Shown: positions 27,031 through 32,500 of the stretch, one piece after another | Layout of the letters: every line of letters begins with the position of its first letter | How positions within the stretch are numbered: the first letter of the stretch is position 1 | Assembly: GCA_036169595.1 (NCBI GenBank) | Contig: CM069768.1 | Span: 1,162,501-1,195,000, forward strand | DNA from: Dictyostelium firmibasis | Lineage: Eukaryota > Evosea > Eumycetozoa > Dictyosteliales > Dictyosteliaceae | DNA: 32,500 nucleotides | Reading direction: 5' to 3' | Program-made: the position numbers and the translations under genes | Notes under the pieces: model-generated | Seen by the model: the letters and a program-made list of their open reading frames with translations, nothing else | What the model was told of the DNA's origin: nothing | The model's database searches: none

Positions 27031-28151
27031 ATGTCTAAACTTTTTCAAGATCCTAGTAAGAGAATGTCAAGGATTGTTGACTATGACGAAATAAAATTTG
27101 ATCCTTTATCAATAATAGGAAGTGGTGGTTTTGGAAAAGTATATCAAGGTGTTTTAAATGGAAAAGAGATCGGAATCAAAAAAATTACAATATCTGACAA
27201 TGATCCAAACAGAGATATATTACTTAAATTTTTAGAGAGAGAAATTTATACTTTAAAAATGTATGTATTCATTTTATTTTTATACCAAATAATGTAAAAC
27301 TATATTTTAACATTATCAAACAAACACTCACACCAAAAAAAAAAAAAGGTTATCTCATCCAAATGTAATTAAATTCTTTGGAATTGCAGAAAAAGAGAAA
27401 TCATTATTTCTATTGACAGAGTTAGTGTCAGGTGGTGATTTACATTGGTATATAAAGAATAAAAGTATAGATATGACTTGGAAATTAAAGTTAAAGATTG
27501 CGAGAGATATAGCAGCCTCAATGGTATATTTACATGAAAATGGTGTAATTCATAGGGATTTAAAATCAACCAATCTATTAGTTGCTGAGAATTGGGTTAT
27601 CAAAGTATGTGATATGGGTTTGGCTAGGAAAATGGATAAATCTGAAAAATCGAAAATGACAATTTGTGGTACTGATGATTGGATGGTAAATAAAAAATAA
27701 AAAAATATTATTAATAAAAATAGTAATAATAATAATATACAAACATACATTCATATACACATACATACATACATATTCACACAAAACATAATTTATAAAA
27801 TAGGCACCAGAAGTATTAATAGGTGAAGAATATGATGCATCATGTGATGTATTTTCATTTGGTATGGTTTTGATAGAATTAATAACAAGAGAGAATTTAA
27901 CACCAAGAATTAGAAATGAGGACTTGGGTGTTGATCAAAAATTTTTCCTCTCAAAAGTACCAGCAGATTGTCCAAAGGAATTATTACGTTTAGTATCTGA
28001 ATGTTGTAAAGTTGCACCATCAGGTAGACCATCTGCCTCAAATATCCTTGGTTTATTAGAGTTTTTACTTACCAATGAATTAATTGAAAATTTAGGTGGT
28101 GATTATGAACCACCACTTAGAAGCTTTAAACCCCCTGAATTACATTTAATC

Positions 28152-28249
<98 letters not shown>

Positions 28250-29544
28250 TAAAAATAATAGTAATAATAATGATAATAATAATAATCTTGGGGGCGGTGG
28301 TAATATTTATGAAGACTTTTCATTCCCAAGACCTTATCAACCTGATGACTCTGCAGTTGATAATGTAAATAATAATAGTAATGGTGATTCTCATTTTTCA
28401 TTCCCAAGACCATATCAACCCGGTCAATCAAATGTTAATGGTGTAAATGTTAATGGTAATGGTGATTCTCATTTTTCATTCCCAAGACCATTTCAACCAG
28501 GACAATCAAATATAAATAATAGTAGTGGTGAATCACATTTTTCATTTCCAAGACCACATCAACCATCTGTTGTAATTTTAAATGATAGAGGGGAAGAGGA
28601 ACCATTGGTGGTTTCTCAAAAGGATCAACTTGAACATGATTTAGAAGGTAGTGATGACAATGAAGAGGATGAAATGAAGCAATTAAAATCTCAGTTAAAC
28701 TACTCTAAATTTTCATTCCCAAGACCTTATCAACCAAGTAAAATTATTTCCTTTAATGAAACTGAGCTTTTATCATTCCCAAGACCTTGGAATCCTGAAA
28801 ATGAAGATGATACATCTAACAATAATGACAACAAAAACAAAAACAACAGCAATGGCAACAGCAACAATTATAATCCTTTACTAGAAGATCCAAAATATAG
28901 TTTCCCAAGGCCATATAATCCAGATTCAGATTCAAATTCAAGTTTTAAATCCACTGCAAAAGTAATAACAAATTCAACTCCTACAGCAACATCTCCATCA
29001 ACAAATTCAACAACAACATCATCCTCATCCTCATCCTCATCCTCATCCTCATCTCCATCCTCATTCTCATCCTCATCCTCATCCTCATCCTCATCCTCAT
29101 CCTCATCCTCATCCTCATCCTCATCCTCATCCTCATCTTCTTCTATTGGAAAACCATCACAACCAACCTATAAAGTTCCAACTACAATGAATCCATCAAC
29201 CAGCCAGAGAGTAATAACAATACCCTCAAGAGTTGTTACATCAACAGCTACAGCTCAACCAAAATCAAGATCAAATTCAAATCTTCCAAAACCAACTGTA
29301 GTCATTTCAAATTCAAATAATAATTTTAATGACATTATAGAACCATCTTCCACCCCAGCAAATCAAACAAAAACTGCCATCGTTAATAATAATAACAAGC
29401 AAATTATTCAAACAAATGCGCCACAAAAAGTTACAACTCCAATAAATAAAAAAACTCAACCATTACGTAAATCAAATGACACTGTAGTAATAACAACATC
29501 GCCCACTACCCCAACTAATATCAGTAGCAACAGTAATAATTTTG

Positions 29545-29618
<74 letters not shown>

Positions 29619-30056
29619 AATAATCCAAACATAGAACATATTAAAATTACAGCGCCAAAAGATGAGGTTGAAGATAAGTCACCATCAGAACAATCAACAA
29701 ATGGTGATACTATTTCTCATAGAAGGTCAAGAAGTTTAGACATTAAAAATTCAACTAAAGCAATCATTAAAAAGTTTGAAGAACTTACAAGATTTAGCTC
29801 ACAGCAAAATAATTTAGTTCACCAATCAACAAAGCAACCACAACAATCTCAATTTCTTCAAAACCCACGAATGGAAGCAAAACTTTCATTTGCCCAAGAA
29901 ACTTTAGTTTTTGAAAAATCACCAACTACCTCTCCAAAATCTTTAGATACTCCAACATCTTCTTCTTTAGCTCCAAATTCATCATCTCCAAATTCATCAA
30001 TTCCAGTACCTTCCTCCCCAACAAAGAAAGGATTTTGGAACAAACCAAAAAAATAA
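27031..30056 (+). CDS. TKL-type protein kinase with seven SFPRP motifs (3 exons)
   Basis: Exons are 27031-27260, 27349-27685 and 27804-30056; donors GTATGT and GTAAAT and acceptors AAAAG and AATAG give 939 residues. The kinase domain spans about 24-280: Gly loop GSGGFGKVYQG (30-40), Lys in IGIKK, HRDLKSTN (catalytic Asp147), then CDMGLAR, so DMG replaces DFG, and APEVLIGEEYDASCDVFSFG. HRDLKSTN with GT..WMAPE is the tyrosine-kinase-like (TKL) Ser/Thr pattern. All catalytic residues are present, so it should be active. The tail has an Asn tract (28,152-28,286), then seven copies of SFPRP-x-(Q/N)P between about residues 360 and 560, a Ser tract from TCATCC repeats, a second Asn tract, and a basic-Ser segment RRSRSLDIK. 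Substrate and pathway are unknown. Paralogue identity is not recognised. Confidence 0.9.
28152..28286. repeat. (AAT)n tract encoding poly-Asn in the kinase
   Basis: About 40 Asn codons between the kinase domain and the SFPRP repeats. Interruptions (AAA, AGT, GAT) at the 3' end suggest ageing of the array edge. Confidence 0.9.
29018..29145. repeat. (TCATCC)n hexamer repeat encoding poly-Ser
   Basis: A hexamer array, in frame as TCA TCC, giving about 40 Ser with single Pro and Phe interruptions. It lies in the disordered tail of the kinase. Confidence 0.9.
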
Positions 30057-30547
30057 TACATTCATTGTAGTTACCATCTCACCATATATGAATTATCTTC
30101 TTTATTTATCTTTTTTTTTCAAAAAAATTATATATATAAATTTCCCATTTAAATTCTACATTAATCAAAACAATAAAAAATGTATGTAAATAAAATTAAA
30201 TGTAAATCTGTTTAAACCAACAAAATAATTCATTTCCCATGTTCGTGTTCTATTTTTTTTTTAAAAATTATATTATTTTTATATTTTGATATCAACCAAC
30301 AAAATATAAAATTAATAATTGTTTTTTAAATTCAAACCTCCAATACCTTTATTATCTTCTTAACATATTAAATGTTGTTTATATTCTGTGAATGCAATAC
30401 CCACAGAACAAAAACTGCATTTTGAGAAATGAATAAGATGTCAATAATTTTTTTGCAAATCCATTTATTTTGAAATTAAATTTTTTTTTTTTTTTATTTT
30501 TTTTTTTTTTCATTTCAATTACATTTATCAAAAAAAAAGTAAACACA
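30057..30547. other. Intergenic region with nested inverted repeats
   Basis: Between the kinase stop and the FAHD1-type ATG. It holds AATAAA words near 30,172 for the kinase 3' end and the inverted repeats at 30,384-30,421. T-runs at 30,480-30,510 form the leader of the downstream gene. Confidence 0.5.
30384..30421. repeat. Two overlapping inverted repeats
   Basis: TTCTGTG (30,384-30,390) pairs with CACAGAA (30,402-30,408) around an 11-nt loop. AATGCA in that loop (30,391-30,396) is the exact complement of TGCATT at 30,416-30,421. The two hairpins are mutually exclusive. Confidence 0.5.
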
Positions 30548-30871
30548 ATGAATAAATTTTGGGAAACTGGTAGAAAGATTGTTGCAGTCGGAAGAAATTA
30601 TGCCGAACATGCTAAAGAATTAGGTAATCAAGTGCCATCTCAACCATTCTTTTTCTTAAAACCAACATCAAGTTATTTACTTCAAGGCACTGGCCCAATT
30701 GAAATTCCATCAGAATCATCAGATATTCACCATGAAGTTGAATTAGGTGTAGTCATTGGTAAAAAAGGTAGAGATATTGATTTAAATTCTGCAATGGATT
30801 ATGTTAGTGGTTATACATTAGCCTTGGATATGACTTCAAGAGATCAACAATCTATTGCTAAAGCTAAAGTA

Positions 30872-30909
<38 letters not shown>

Positions 30910-31277
30910 AGTATTTAATTATTACCATTATTATAAATAAGTCATTACCATGGACAATTTCAAAAGGTTATGATACATTTTGTCCAATTTCTGGATTTAT
31001 TCCAAAAGAAAAAATTGAAGATGTAAATAATGTAGAGTTATGGTGTAGTGTTGATGGTCAACTCAAACAAAAAGGAAATACCAACCAAATGATTTTCAAT
31101 ATTCCACAATTAATTCACTTTATCAGTACAATTATGACATTAGAAAGTGGTGATTTAATTTTAACAGGCACCCCATCTGGAGTTGGTCCGGTAAGACCTG
31201 GTCAAGTCATTAAATGTGGTATCTCTGGTTTAAATAACGATATGCAATTTGATATCATTTTAAGAAAGAAGAATTAA
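30548..31277 (+). CDS. fahd1: Fumarylacetoacetate hydrolase-domain protein, FAHD1-like (2 exons)
   Basis: Exons are 30548-30868 and 30942-31277, with a GTAGGT donor and an AATAAG acceptor, in phase 0, giving 218 residues (human FAHD1 has 221). Signature words are IVAVGRNYAEHAKELGN, FFFLKPTSSYL, the metal-binding HHEVELGVVIG (E-x-E), YTLALDMTSRD (third acidic ligand), SLPWTISKGYDTFCP and ILTGTPSGVGP. FAHD1 hydrolyses acylpyruvates and decarboxylates oxaloacetate with Mg2+, in mitochondria in animals. The N-terminus is short (MNKFWETGRKIV), with no clear presequence. Poly-A fills the intron right after the donor. Confidence 0.93.
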
Positions 31278-31481
31278 TATTTACGATAATAAAAACATTC
31301 TTTTAAATAATAATTATCAATAACTTTAATAATTCTTGTTTTTTTTAATTTTTTTTTTTTTTACCCACATTTAAAATCGCCTTTCATAATTAAAAACTAT
31401 CAATTTCATTAAATCAAATAATAAATAGAAAAATATAGAATTATGTTTAAAAAAAGAGGCTAATAAATTTATTATAATCAA

Positions 31482-32500
<1,019 letters not shown>

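Noticed and set aside
29858-30061. Minus-strand ORF opposite the kinase C-terminus
   Set aside because: Antisense shadow of Ser/Pro-rich kinase tail codons.

Overview
The window is nuclear DNA of a dictyostelid social amoeba, almost certainly Dictyostelium discoideum. Non-coding DNA is extremely A+T rich, with long A and T homopolymers before start codons. Introns are short, nearly pure A+T, and begin with GTA(A/T)GT-like donors. Many proteins carry long in-frame (AAT)n asparagine tracts. Several genes have recognisable Dictyostelium orthologues: dpoA, cand1, bola1, fahd1 and wrky1.

Layout, left to right. (1) 136-1053 (+): 3' end of a reticulon-like membrane protein gene. (2) 1200-4195 (-): two ORFs, one with a SUMO-like C-terminus and one with a SAP-like N-terminus; they may be one split gene. 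(3) About 4715-4965 (+): a small gag-like retroelement fossil. (4) 5293-8197 (-): two secreted cysteine-rich proteins built from a 29-residue CC-containing repeat, three units in one and thirteen in the other. (5) 9189-11189 (-): a two-exon ADP-ribosyltransferase with two WWE domains. (6) 11445-12652 (-): two tiny two-exon genes missed by simple ORF calling, followed by about 1.2 kb of degenerate repeats. (7) 13914-16447 (-): prolyl oligopeptidase dpoA, divergent from bola1 (16707-17042, +). (8) 17202-21100 (-): three-exon cand1. (9) 21466-23865 (-): a PB1-domain, Asn-rich protein. (10) 23866-26580: a gene-poor stretch with a possible haem-peroxidase fragment, a decayed FNIP-repeat gene and a short Asn-rich ORF. 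(11) 27031-30056 (+): a three-exon TKL-type kinase with seven SFPRP motifs. (12) 30548-31277 (+): a two-exon FAHD1-type hydrolase. (13) 31482 to beyond the right edge (-): the C-terminal part of a WRKY transcription factor, probably wrky1.

The genes are mostly unrelated housekeeping and signalling genes and form no operon-like unit. Local relationships are the cysteine-rich pair, the tiny-gene pair, the dpoA/bola1 divergent promoter and the bola1/cand1 convergent 3' ends. The observations I rate highest are: the 29-aa repeat protein, whose two introns sit at the same place in successive repeats; the unannotated-looking tiny genes with a shared 13-nt first exon; the repeated SFPRP motif in the kinase; a mitochondrial-type N-terminal extension on dpoA; and the overlap between the SAP-like and SUMO-like ORFs. 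I did not find a clear new multi-gene system.
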